This document shows positions 17,300 to 25,977 of a stretch of 33,630 bases of DNA, piece by piece. Position 1 is the first letter of the stretch; each line of letters opens with the position of its first letter. Location of the stretch: NCBI GenBank assembly GCA_021781615.1, contig JAJXWM010000017.1:1-33630 (forward strand), in the 5' to 3' direction. The notes under the pieces were generated by a model. That model worked only from the letters and a program-made list of their open reading frames with translations, had not been told where the DNA came from and made no database searches. The position numbers and the translations under genes are program-made. The DNA is from Pseudomonadota bacterium. GTDB taxonomy: Bacteria; Pseudomonadota; Gammaproteobacteria; UBA9339.

Positions 17300-18601
17300 A
17301 TGAATAACAAGCAACCAATACTTAAAGCTGAAAATATTAAAAAATCATTTAAACAAAATAATCATCAAAATTTACTGGTTTTAGATAATGTCAATCTTGA
17401 ATTATACGAAGGAGAAATTGTTGCGCTACTCGGAAAATCTGGCTCAGGAAAGTCAACTCTCTTACGCATCATCTCCGGTCTCGTTAAACCAACTGCTGGC
17501 GAAATAATTTATCGTGGCAAAAAAGTCACTGAGCCCGCTGAAGGACTGGCGATGGTATTTCAAAGTTTTGCCATTATGCCATGGTTAACCGTATTACAAA
17601 ATGTGGAACTTGGGCTTGAAGCTCAAGGTGTTCCGAGAAACGAACGCCGTTCTCGTACTCTAAAAGCAATTGATATCGTTGGTTTAGATGGTTTTGAATC
17701 AGCTTATCCTAAAGAACTATCTGGAGGAATGAAACAACGGGTAGGTTTTGCACGAGCTTTAGTAGTTGATCCTGATGTTTTATTAATGGATGAGCCATTT
17801 TCTGCTCTAGATGTATTGACCGCTGACAACCTACGCAGCGATCTTTTAGATTTGTGGCAATCAAAAAAAACCAATATCAAAAATATATTGTTAGTAACGC
17901 ACAATATAGCAGAAGCCGCCTCAATGGCCGACCGTATTATTGTTTTTGGTTCTAGCCCAAGTAATATCCGTACCGAACTCATAGTTGACATTCCTCATCC
18001 TCGTAGCGAACAAAATCCAAAATTCCGACTGCTGGTCGATAATATTTATACGCTGATGACAACCTCCGCCACTGATCTTGGTAATGCTTATCGCTATAAG
18101 ACGATTACTTTGGGATATCGATTACCAAACGTCCAAATATCAGAAATTACTGGTCTTCTTGATATGCTTATCGAACCAGCATACCGAGATAAAAAAGTTG
18201 ACCTACCAATACTAGCTGATGAAGCACATTTAAACATCGACGATCTTTTCCCTATTACCGAATCTTTGGAAATACTACGCTTTGCTCAAGTCTCGAAAGG
18301 AGATATTGAACTTAACGCTGCCGGCAAAGCCTTTGCTGAAGCAGATATCTTGGAGCGGAAAAAAATATTCGCCAATCATCTTCTGAGCTATATACCACTA
18401 GCACATTATATCCGCCGTATTCTGGACGAAAGACCTGAACATCGAGCATCAGAAGACCGTTTTTTGAACGAAATTGAAGATTACTTAAGCGAAGATGCCG
18501 CAAAACAAGTTTTGCGGGTAGTTATTGAGTGGGGGCGTTATGCCGAAATCTTTGCTTATGATTATAATACTGGACAATTGAGCCTAGAAAATCCAAAATA
18601 A
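17300..18601 (+). CDS. ABC transporter ATPase with AAA-associated C-terminal domain
   Basis: The 433-residue protein powers the transporter encoded just upstream. The nucleotide-binding domain (about 7-250) has Walker A LLGKSGSGKST, Q-loop VFQSFAIMPW, signature LSGGMKQRVGFARAL, Walker B LLMDEPFSALD and H-loop LLVTHNIAEAA, in the TauB/SsuB group. After it comes a domain of about 160 residues (about 270-433; ISEITGLLDMLIEPAYRDKKVDL onward) matching the AAA-associated C-terminal domain seen on ATPases paired with duplicated permeases. This domain may be regulatory. There is no clear ribosome-binding site; translation is probably coupled to the permease gene. Confidence 0.88.
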   Translation: MNNKQPILKAENIKKSFKQNNHQNLLVLDNVNLELYEGEIVALLGKSGSGKSTLLRIISGLVKPTAGEIIYRGKKVTEPAEGLAMVFQSFAIMPWLTVLQNVELGLEAQGVPRNERRSRTLKAIDIVGLDGFESAYPKELSGGMKQRVGFARALVVDPDVLLMDEPFSALDVLTADNLRSDLLDLWQSKKTNIKNILLVTHNIAEAASMADRIIVFGSSPSNIRTELIVDIPHPRSEQNPKFRLLVDNIYTLMTTSATDLGNAYRYKTITLGYRLPNVQISEITGLLDMLIEPAYRDKKVDLPILADEAHLNIDDLFPITESLEILRFAQVSKGDIELNAAGKAFAEADILERKKIFANHLLSYIPLAHYIRRILDERPEHRASEDRFLNEIEDYLSEDAAKQVLRVVIEWGRYAEIFAYDYNTGQLSLENPK

Positions 18602-18687
18602 CCCGATTTTACTACATTTTTTGGTTTAATTATTATAAAATTAGCTAGAGTAATTTACAAAGGTAGTAACAATATGGAATTTCACGC

Positions 18688-19491
18688 ATGAAACGACCAG
18701 CAAAAATTTTGCATCTAACGGATTTGCATCTATTTGCTGACCAGAAAACTACGCTGGTAGGTATAAATCCACTACACACTTTCCAAAAAGTAGTTACCAA
18801 AATTTTAGACGGCCTCCAACAAAATCGACCAGACCTAGTAATATTAACCGGCGACATCTCACAAGATTACTCTTTATTATCTTATAAAATGGCGATAAAA
18901 ACTTTACAACAATTTTCCTGTCCGATCGCAACCACTATGGGTAACCACGATAACTTCTCGTCCTTTACCAGTATTTTCAATAATCCCACACAAATAGTCG
19001 ATCACATAGCCAATATTACTAATTGGAGAATCTTACTTTTAAATTCGCACTGGGCAGAACATGTTGATGGAAAAATTTCAAAGGCCGATCTTATTTTTTT
19101 ACAAGAAAAATTGGCAGAAGATACTACTAAACCCGTAATAATTTTCTTACATCACCATGTGTTACCAGTTGCAAGTACCTGGCTTGATAAAATAAAGCTA
19201 CAAAATAGTGAACAGTTTTTAGATAGCATATCTAAATATAAAAATGTTAAAGCGGTGATCTGTGGCCACGTTCATCAAGACACTACAAATTTATATAACG
19301 ATGTAACATTTTTATCTACCCCCTCCACCAGCTGGCAGTTCGCACTAAAAAGCCATAACTTTAGGTTAGATAACACCATGCCTGGATATCGCTGGATAGA
19401 TTTACATGAAGATGGAACGATCAAAACTGAAGTTGTTCGCATCGAGCATGATGATACTTTTATTCCCGATACTACCAGTAAAGGTTACTAG
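18688..19491 (+). CDS. cpdA: CpdA-like cyclic nucleotide phosphodiesterase
   Basis: The 267-residue class III phosphodiesterase has the full metallophosphoesterase motif set: LHLTDLHLF (D and H), VILTGDISQDYS, TMGNHDNF, IIFLHHHVLPV and VICGHVHQDT. The STPSTSWQF element near residue 210 and the overall length match CpdA, which hydrolyses 3',5'-cAMP in enterobacteria; activity on cAMP is inferred only. It follows the ABC ATPase gene with an 86-bp gap and may have its own promoter. It is convergent with the exported protein gene, whose stop adjoins its own. Confidence 0.78.
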   Translation: MKRPAKILHLTDLHLFADQKTTLVGINPLHTFQKVVTKILDGLQQNRPDLVILTGDISQDYSLLSYKMAIKTLQQFSCPIATTMGNHDNFSSFTSIFNNPTQIVDHIANITNWRILLLNSHWAEHVDGKISKADLIFLQEKLAEDTTKPVIIFLHHHVLPVASTWLDKIKLQNSEQFLDSISKYKNVKAVICGHVHQDTTNLYNDVTFLSTPSTSWQFALKSHNFRLDNTMPGYRWIDLHEDGTIKTEVVRIEHDDTFIPDTTSKGY

Positions 19492-21039
19492 TTAGTCTTG
19501 CCGAACTTCAACCGGGATTGGCCCTAAATATTTGGCCTTCTTTAACAATTCGTTAGCTGTTGGAGCACCCCACGCATAACCAACCAATCCTAAACAACCG
19601 CTAAGTTTATATTTATGGATTTTAACCATATCGTTATTTTTGAGTCCTTCCATTAAATAATATAGAGCCGTTATCCTCTCATCGATCAATTTTTTATCTA
19701 TATAGCTGTGTAACCATGGATAAGGGATATTCACTAATTGTTTAAGCTCTTCCCAAGATTTTTCATAGTTTTTATAATTTACATATCTTTCGTAATCATG
19801 AAGCTTCTTATCATTATTATCGATGCGCTTCCCTCGATATTCTATTAACTCACCATAAGCTTCGATAAAATTATATTCTTGAATTAAGGCATAAACTTTA
19901 TCCATTTTTTCTCGATATTTCTTTTCATCAGCAATAACTTCTTCAAGCTTATTGGCCAAAGCGGTAAGAAATTCAACATGCTTTTTACCAAATTTAGTTT
20001 CGACCGCATCGTCTATAATGTTAAATTTTTTGTTAACCTCCTCAGCTTGACTTAGAGAAGGTTGCAATTTAGCTTTCAAAGCATTAACTGCCGAAACATG
20101 TTCTCTACTAATATTACAATAAATATTAATGGCATGAATAATATCACGCTTTATTTTACCAACCGCTTTTTTAATGTATTGTTCGGTAAAAGGGTGGGGC
20201 AATTGGCTTAGCTCCTTGATATACTCGTCCCTTTTACCTTGAGCATAAGAATCTCCACCACTATCTTTACAAACACGATAAACATAAATTTCAAATTTAT
20301 GTTTATCGGCCTGTTCGTCAGTTGCATTGCCAATTTTGTAGCCAATTCTAAATTTATAGAATTGGCTGACTCCTACTTGCTTTATCATCTCAGGAGAACA
20401 AGTAATATCTGGATTAAAGTCAACTTCTAAGGACTCGCCAGCAACAATACTTTTATTAGTAAGATCTTCTGGTTTTATCCCTATGTATTTACTATATAAA
20501 GTATTTCTAGTTTTTTCTATTCCGGTTAAACTTATAGTATGTTTAGTTTTATTACTTAACTTTAATTTTCTACTGCCATTTTCGCCAGTTTCAGGATCTA
20601 AACTTATTTCTAATTCAGGCATAGTTCCTTCCATTCGCTCGCAAGCTTCACCATTATTGCTACTAAATTCAACCTGATAATGCGTAGGAAGAAAGTTTTC
20701 AATTGTACAACTTATTTTCCATAAACTAGTTTCTTCATCTAAAGTTATAGTTTGTTCTGTTTTTTGCAAATAACAATTATTAATTTCCGTATCTTTATCT
20801 GCCCCAAAGAATGAAACAATTGGCCTTATACAATTACTTTTTGTTTCAAGAGAAATCTTATAAATATTATTAAAATCGCTATTTCTATCGGCGCTAAATA
20901 CTCGCAAACCACTTTTTTCTACCTTTGCCAACCATATACTTTGAACCTCAGAGATATCTGCGCCACAACAAATCTGTGATCCTAAGATAGAGCACATTAG
21001 CACTGACAAAATACTGTGCTTTTTAACTATGTTTTTCAT
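19492..21039 (-). CDS. Exported protein A, paralogue of the product at 21129-22517
   Basis: No known family is recognised. The frame is open back to 21069, but the ATG at 21039 has an ideal ribosome-binding site (aggag) and starts a signal peptide (MKNIVKKHSILSVLMCSILG, cleavage near CCGA/DIS), giving 515 residues. The N-terminal domain (to about residue 257) aligns with the neighbouring paralogue: spaced cysteines, a GTMPELEISLDPE segment against GSMPELKVELDAT, and a closing KFEIYVYRVC against KFEFEVVYSC. The helical, charged C-terminal half differs and has a weak internal repeat: ELSQLPHPFTEQYIKKAV near 276 and ELKQLVNIPYPWLHSYIDKK near 431 in this numbering. It is likely periplasmic or secreted. 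Confidence 0.75.
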   Translation of the reverse strand: MKNIVKKHSILSVLMCSILGSQICCGADISEVQSIWLAKVEKSGLRVFSADRNSDFNNIYKISLETKSNCIRPIVSFFGADKDTEINNCYLQKTEQTITLDEETSLWKISCTIENFLPTHYQVEFSSNNGEACERMEGTMPELEISLDPETGENGSRKLKLSNKTKHTISLTGIEKTRNTLYSKYIGIKPEDLTNKSIVAGESLEVDFNPDITCSPEMIKQVGVSQFYKFRIGYKIGNATDEQADKHKFEIYVYRVCKDSGGDSYAQGKRDEYIKELSQLPHPFTEQYIKKAVGKIKRDIIHAINIYCNISREHVSAVNALKAKLQPSLSQAEEVNKKFNIIDDAVETKFGKKHVEFLTALANKLEEVIADEKKYREKMDKVYALIQEYNFIEAYGELIEYRGKRIDNNDKKLHDYERYVNYKNYEKSWEELKQLVNIPYPWLHSYIDKKLIDERITALYYLMEGLKNNDMVKIHKYKLSGCLGLVGYAWGAPTANELLKKAKYLGPIPVEVRQD

Positions 21040-21089
21040 GCTTCGTCTCCTATTATATGAACACCACAAGACCTCTCATAACCTAGGGC

Positions 21090-21111
21090 AGGGGCAGTTT
21101 AAGCTGCCCCT
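21090..21111 (-). terminator. GC-rich hairpin between the two exported paralogues
   Basis: AGGGGCAG (21090-21097), a 6-nt loop, and CTGCCCCT (21104-21111) make a perfect 8-bp stem in a 59-bp AT-rich gap. No U-tract follows on the minus strand. It could weaken read-through or protect the upstream mRNA segment, setting different expression for the two genes. Confidence 0.45.
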
Positions 21112-21128
21112 AACACTTGTATATATAC

Positions 21129-22517
21129 CTACATGTTATCTGTCATCCCTTCTTTAATTTCTTCCCAGCATAATTTCATCTCGTCCATCGATTTAAGTAA
21201 CCCGAATACTTTAACCTGGTTGGTCAATGCATCAAATTGATCGAAAGCTCCTAATACTTCCTGTGCTTCAGTTATCGCTGGATTTTCCTTCGCCGAAGCA
21301 ATTTTACCTATTACCGCCTCACGTTCAGCCTTGGTCGATTCTTTACTTAAGGTATTTACTATTGCTTTTAACCGATCTGTCTCCTCACGAATAGTTATCA
21401 ACGCATTTGTAACCTTGCTATTACCTTCTGAATTTTTCAACTGCTCCTTGTAGGCTATGCCTTGTGCGAGCAGATCAACCTTAGCTGCCAGCGCATCAAA
21501 CTGACCAGAAATACCTAGAGTAGCCTGTGCATCCTTTATCAAAAGATCATCCTTTGCATTCTCAATTGCGCCTAATGCCGCGTTGATTTCATCTTTGCTT
21601 GATTTATCACCTAAAGAATTAACACTATGTGTCAATTTTTCCAGTTTATTATTGATAGCGGCCACCGCTTCTAGAACCTTTTGATTAGCTGCATTTTTTC
21701 CTTCCTCTCTTGCTACAGTTTTGGCGCTTAATAATTGACTTGCGAACTCTTTCTCTTGACTCCAATTACAAGAATAAACAACCTCAAATTCAAATTTATC
21801 TTTTGTCGTCTCTGCACCAGATTTATACTCGATAATAAGCTTTAATGTTTTTTCGTCTATTTTAGAATCTTCATTACAAGTACTTGCCGCTGGACTCAAT
21901 TTAATACGACCCGTGTCACCGGCATCAATGGTTTTGAACCCCAAGGTATCAACTATGACCTCATCCGACCGTCCCTTAGCTGTTTTTGTTTGGACATTTA
22001 CAGCCTCTATTGCTTTAGAAGAAACATTAGTTACCATTAAATACCTACTTCCATCTGAATCTACCGTAGCATCTAATTCGACTTTTAATTCAGGCATGCT
22101 TCCGATTAGAGATGGACAGGAATTATCTACGTTTAACTTATAATTGACTACATAAAAAGAAGGGACACCAACAGCATCAACATTTAATTTCCAACCCATG
22201 TTGTCAGCAAATTCAAGCACATTCCCTGCCTGTTTAGAGATTTTAATCTCATTACCATTCTCATCCTTTAAAAGAGCTTTTGGATAGTCACACTCCAACT
22301 TTCCTGAAAATCCTATATTATATCTAGTAGAACCATCGGAATTTTTACCCAAATCATATATTCTTACATTACCTTCGCTTATCCTTTTCATCAACTTAAC
22401 GCTTTGAATCTTAACCTTGCTGTATGCCGGATCTAAATCTGCAAAACAAGCCTGAGCCGATAACACCGAAAATAGTAAAGCAGATGACAAACCAATATAT
22501 CTTTTATTTTTACTCAT
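21129..22517 (-). CDS. Exported protein B with two ~75-residue helical repeats
   Basis: No known family is recognised. The 462-residue product has a typical signal peptide (residues 1-26, ending QACFA before DLDP) and a good ribosome-binding site (gagga). Residues 30-250 form the cysteine-containing, probably beta-rich domain shared with exported protein A. Residues 278-351 and 365-438 are two copies of a helical repeat with an 88-residue offset: VNSLGDKSSKDEINAALGAI against VNTLSKESTKAEREAVIGKI, and GISGQFDALAAKV against GAFDQFDALTNQV. The repeats look like coiled coils. It is probably cotranscribed with exported protein A. A surface or periplasmic structural role is inference. Confidence 0.78.
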   Translation of the reverse strand: MSKNKRYIGLSSALLFSVLSAQACFADLDPAYSKVKIQSVKLMKRISEGNVRIYDLGKNSDGSTRYNIGFSGKLECDYPKALLKDENGNEIKISKQAGNVLEFADNMGWKLNVDAVGVPSFYVVNYKLNVDNSCPSLIGSMPELKVELDATVDSDGSRYLMVTNVSSKAIEAVNVQTKTAKGRSDEVIVDTLGFKTIDAGDTGRIKLSPAASTCNEDSKIDEKTLKLIIEYKSGAETTKDKFEFEVVYSCNWSQEKEFASQLLSAKTVAREEGKNAANQKVLEAVAAINNKLEKLTHSVNSLGDKSSKDEINAALGAIENAKDDLLIKDAQATLGISGQFDALAAKVDLLAQGIAYKEQLKNSEGNSKVTNALITIREETDRLKAIVNTLSKESTKAEREAVIGKIASAKENPAITEAQEVLGAFDQFDALTNQVKVFGLLKSMDEMKLCWEEIKEGMTDNM

Positions 22518-22671
22518 AGATCTTTCCTCATTATTGTTAGGTTAGTTTTTTTATCTAATTTATTAAACGCTCTTGTTAAACACCTCATGACCGATGATAT
22601 AATAAAAATTGTGTTTTCTAGGACCCCCTCACCTGTTATTTCTAGTTAAAAATCTGTCGGTTTTATTAAAA

Positions 22672-24198
22672 TCACATACTATCTATTTCTATCTCTTTAC
22701 GTTTCTCCTCAAAATACCGGATATTTGAATTTTTACTGTTTCGTAGTTGTTCCCACACTTCGAAGGACAACTTTTTATATTCAGACATGTAGAAGTCCTC
22801 ATAGAACTCCAATTCAGCTGGAACAATCTCCGCGTACTTTTCTATAAACATTTTCTCCGGTGGTGGCATCAGTTCTTGCCTCGGTTGTTGCTTCGGTTCT
22901 TGCTTTAGCTCAGATTTCGGTTCTTGCTTTGGCTCAGGTTTTGGTTCTTGCTTTGGCTCAGGAGTGAAATTTACACTCGCCGGCATTGATAACTGCCTCC
23001 CAGTATGTGGAGAATAAATAGAAACCTGGGGCATAAGTTTTACTATTCCACCACAAACTTTAATCCACTCATCCACGACGGGGTTAGACACATCTTTAGC
23101 AATTGGATCGGCAATAACGATGTCGTTATTTTTATTAATAGAGTTCAAAACCTGACCCAATTCATCTTGGGTGGTGCCAGAATGATATTTAAAAACATTT
23201 ATTTTTCTACCACCGCTATCCACCGCAACTCTTGGTACTCCTCGGTGGATGGGTGCTTTAAGCTCACTAGTAATAATATCGACGTCTCGACGCACCAAAT
23301 CAACCATGTGACGCGCAACACCTTGTAGTCTACCTTGATTAGGAAGCAATCCAACTCTACAATTTAAACTTAAATAGCCGATATTGCCCCTTGGTTTATC
23401 ATGCTGTATACCTACTTCAATTCCAACTTTATCGAATATTTTTAAAACCCTCTCACCATTAGCTAAAGAATAATCATATGATAGCCTTGCTTTTGGACCA
23501 TAAATGGCGTCGATACCAGAAGTTTCAAAATAATAGCCGCCAACATAGCCAACAAACCCTTTAAAAAACTCATAACCAATCTCCATATCACCACCACCAG
23601 CAGCTTTTTCACCATAATGATCAGGCGTTACTAATATATTATATAAATTACCATTACTATTTGCTGGTACAGATACAAGCACAGGTTCGCTATCGACAAC
23701 ACGTGTTCCTTTTAAACGCCCACCAATTGGCTGATAATAATTAGCACCAATAAAAAAATTTTTATACCATGACTCCATCCCAAATGTTAGTTGACGAAAA
23801 TAATTGCTAAATACAGTTTTTCGGTAATCAAATGCGCCATAAAGACCATACAGCCAAGCTTCATCATCTGATAAATGGCGATACCCTAAATGAGCATTAC
23901 CTTCATAAGGAGTTCCAATACGATCATAAAACCGTAAATGGGTAAAAACCAAATGTGAAGGAAAATTTTGCCAAAGAGGAACAAAAAGATCTAAGCTGGT
24001 TGCCCAATTATTAGAATCTACGTTAAAAAACCTGGAGCCACCTGCTTGAAAATGGGGTAAATAATTAATTTCCTCTTTGGCAAATACTGGCTTAGATAAC
24101 GTAGGAGATATTTGAACTTCATGATTAGCCAAAACCGAACCATCAGTAATAATAAACACCATAAGTATTATCACCAAAAATAATTTATTTGTTTTCAT
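22672..24198 (-). CDS. Inverse autotransporter beta-barrel protein with reduced passenger
   Basis: The 508-residue outer-membrane protein has a signal peptide (1-24) and an intimin/invasin-type beta-barrel (about 44-310): YLPHFQAGGSRFF, LDLFVPLWQN, GNAHLGYRHLSDDEAWLYGL, FGMESWYKNFFIGANYY, GGDMEIGYEF, and the barrel-ending RRDVDIITSEL. A small domain (about 322-405) resembles the start of beta-helix passengers. A proline/lysine/glutamate linker (412-447, repeats of PEPKQEPK type) and a charged 60-residue tail follow. The Ig-like or lectin passenger domains of adhesins in this class are absent. Ribosome-binding site gaggg. It lies upstream of the two exported paralogues on the same strand with a 154-bp gap, so a shared surface role is possible. 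Confidence 0.85.
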   Translation of the reverse strand: MKTNKLFLVIILMVFIITDGSVLANHEVQISPTLSKPVFAKEEINYLPHFQAGGSRFFNVDSNNWATSLDLFVPLWQNFPSHLVFTHLRFYDRIGTPYEGNAHLGYRHLSDDEAWLYGLYGAFDYRKTVFSNYFRQLTFGMESWYKNFFIGANYYQPIGGRLKGTRVVDSEPVLVSVPANSNGNLYNILVTPDHYGEKAAGGGDMEIGYEFFKGFVGYVGGYYFETSGIDAIYGPKARLSYDYSLANGERVLKIFDKVGIEVGIQHDKPRGNIGYLSLNCRVGLLPNQGRLQGVARHMVDLVRRDVDIITSELKAPIHRGVPRVAVDSGGRKINVFKYHSGTTQDELGQVLNSINKNNDIVIADPIAKDVSNPVVDEWIKVCGGIVKLMPQVSIYSPHTGRQLSMPASVNFTPEPKQEPKPEPKQEPKSELKQEPKQQPRQELMPPPEKMFIEKYAEIVPAELEFYEDFYMSEYKKLSFEVWEQLRNSKNSNIRYFEEKRKEIEIDSM

Positions 24199-24447
24199 GA
24201 AATATCCCTCGGAAATAACTACATTTAATATTTCCCTCCCGTGTTTTATTTCCCTATTTTAATATTTAAACTGATGCCAAAATTTAGCACTTAGTAATCA
24301 ATAAAATAACTAGCGTTTTTATTAAGGAATTATATTTTGAAATTTAACTATGGAATTACATTGGTAAAAATTTTGAGTACATCTATTAATAAGCGCTTTG
24401 GTGGATAATTACCTGCTACTTAAACCTAAAACCTTATCAAACTATAA

Positions 24448-25953
24448 CTATGTTGGTGAGCGTAACAGCGGAAAGAGAATAACATCACGTATAGACGGCA
24501 TATCGGTAAATAACATTGCCAAACGATCAATTCCCATCCCTTCACCAGCGGTTGGTGGTAAACCATATTCAAGTGCAGTTATATAATCTTCATCATAATG
24601 CATTGCCTCTTGGTCACCACGAGCGAAACCATCAGCTTGCTCACGAAAACGACTTGCTTGATCTTCTGGATCGTTCAATTCAGAGAAACCATTAGCAAGT
24701 TCTCTGCCACCGACAAAAAACTCAAACCGATCAGTAATAAATGGATCGTGATCATTGGCGCGAGCAAGTGGAGATACTTCGACGGGATAAGCAGTAATAA
24801 AAGTTGGCTCCTTTAATTCTTTTTCCACCGTTTTTTCAAAAATCTCATATTGAATTTTGCCTAAACCATAATCGGGAGTAACTGCTATCCCCAAATTTTC
24901 AGCAATCTTACGCGCCCGATTAATATCATTAAAATCAGCTTCGGTAGTCCCTTTGTTGTGGAATATAATGGATTCTTTTAAGGTGATACGACGAAAAGGC
25001 TTAGAAAAATCGAACTCTGCTCCCTGACACCTGATAATAGTAGTACCTAAAACCTCTAAAGCTACATGGCGCAACATCTCTTCGGTAAAATTCATTAAAT
25101 CACTATAATCTGCATAAGCCCAATAAAACTCAAGCATCGTAAATTCAGGATTATGCCTAGCCGAAATTCCTTCGTTACGAAAGTTACGGTTAATCTCAAA
25201 CACTTTTTCCATACCGCCAACCACTAGCCGTTTTAGATATAACTCTGGAGCAATACGTAAATATAATTGCATATCAAGAGCATTATGGTGGGTAACAAAA
25301 GGACGTGCAGCTGCACCTCCAGGAATCACATGCATCATCGGCGTTTCAACTTCTAAAAAACCTTTTTTAACAAAAAAATTTCTCATCGCAGTAACAATAT
25401 GTGACCGAATTTGAAAAACCTTCCTGGTCTCGGGATTAGTCATGAGGTCTAAATAACGCTGCCGATAACAAGTTTCATGATCAACCAAACCATGAAATTT
25501 CTCTGGCATTGGTAACAGTGATTTCGTTAACAAAAGTAATTCTTGTACTTTAATCGAAAGCTCACCAGTTTTGGTTTTAAAAACTACTCCAGAAACTCCA
25601 ACAATATCTCCCAAATCCCAATGTAAAAATTGCTCATATAAGTCGCCAAGCAAATCATCTTTTTTCACATAAAGCTGTATTTTACCCGACATATCTTGAA
25701 CATGGACAAAGCTGGCCTTCCCCATAACCCGCCTAGTCATGATACGCCCAGCCACTTTTACCTGAATATTTTTTTCCGCCAAACTATCGTGACTTTCATC
25801 ACCATACAATAAAAATAAGTCGTGCGCTAAACTATCCCGGCGAAAATTATTCGGATAAGCTGCACCCTTAGCTCTCAAACTTTTTAGCTTTTCTCGACGC
25901 TGGAGAATTTGTTCGTTTAGAGACAGCAATGGATTATTATTTTCAACATTCAT
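24448..25953 (-). CDS. lysS: Lysyl-tRNA synthetase, class II
   Basis: LysRS charges tRNA-Lys. The protein (501 residues from the ATG at 25953; an in-frame GTG lies at 25968) has an N-terminal OB anticodon-binding domain ([20 protein letters not shown]) and class II motifs: motif 1 around [18 protein letters not shown], motif 2 [20 protein letters not shown], and motif 3 GYGIDR-like [13 protein letters not shown] near the C-terminus. The ATG is favoured because an aggtgag ribosome-binding site lies at the correct distance. The dksA stop is only about 25 bp upstream, so the two genes form an operon. Confidence 0.96.
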   Translation of the reverse strand: MNVENNNPLLSLNEQILQRREKLKSLRAKGAAYPNNFRRDSLAHDLFLLYGDESHDSLAEKNIQVKVAGRIMTRRVMGKASFVHVQDMSGKIQLYVKKDDLLGDLYEQFLHWDLGDIVGVSGVVFKTKTGELSIKVQELLLLTKSLLPMPEKFHGLVDHETCYRQRYLDLMTNPETRKVFQIRSHIVTAMRNFFVKKGFLEVETPMMHVIPGGAAARPFVTHHNALDMQLYLRIAPELYLKRLVVGGMEKVFEINRNFRNEGISARHNPEFTMLEFYWAYADYSDLMNFTEEMLRHVALEVLGTTIIRCQGAEFDFSKPFRRITLKESIIFHNKGTTEADFNDINRARKIAENLGIAVTPDYGLGKIQYEIFEKTVEKELKEPTFITAYPVEVSPLARANDHDPFITDRFEFFVGGRELANGFSELNDPEDQASRFREQADGFARGDQEAMHYDEDYITALEYGLPPTAGEGMGIDRLAMLFTDMPSIRDVILFPLLRSPT

Positions 25954-25977
25954 AACACTGACACTCACCTTTTTTTA

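Noticed and set aside
14530-18601. Prophage remnant based on the CI-like regulator
   Set aside because: No integrase, structural, lysis or replication gene is near; the adjoining operon is a metabolic ABC transporter.
23005-23328. A 107-codon plus-strand frame inside the autotransporter gene
   Set aside because: It is antisense to a well-supported gene and shows no family or ribosome-binding site.
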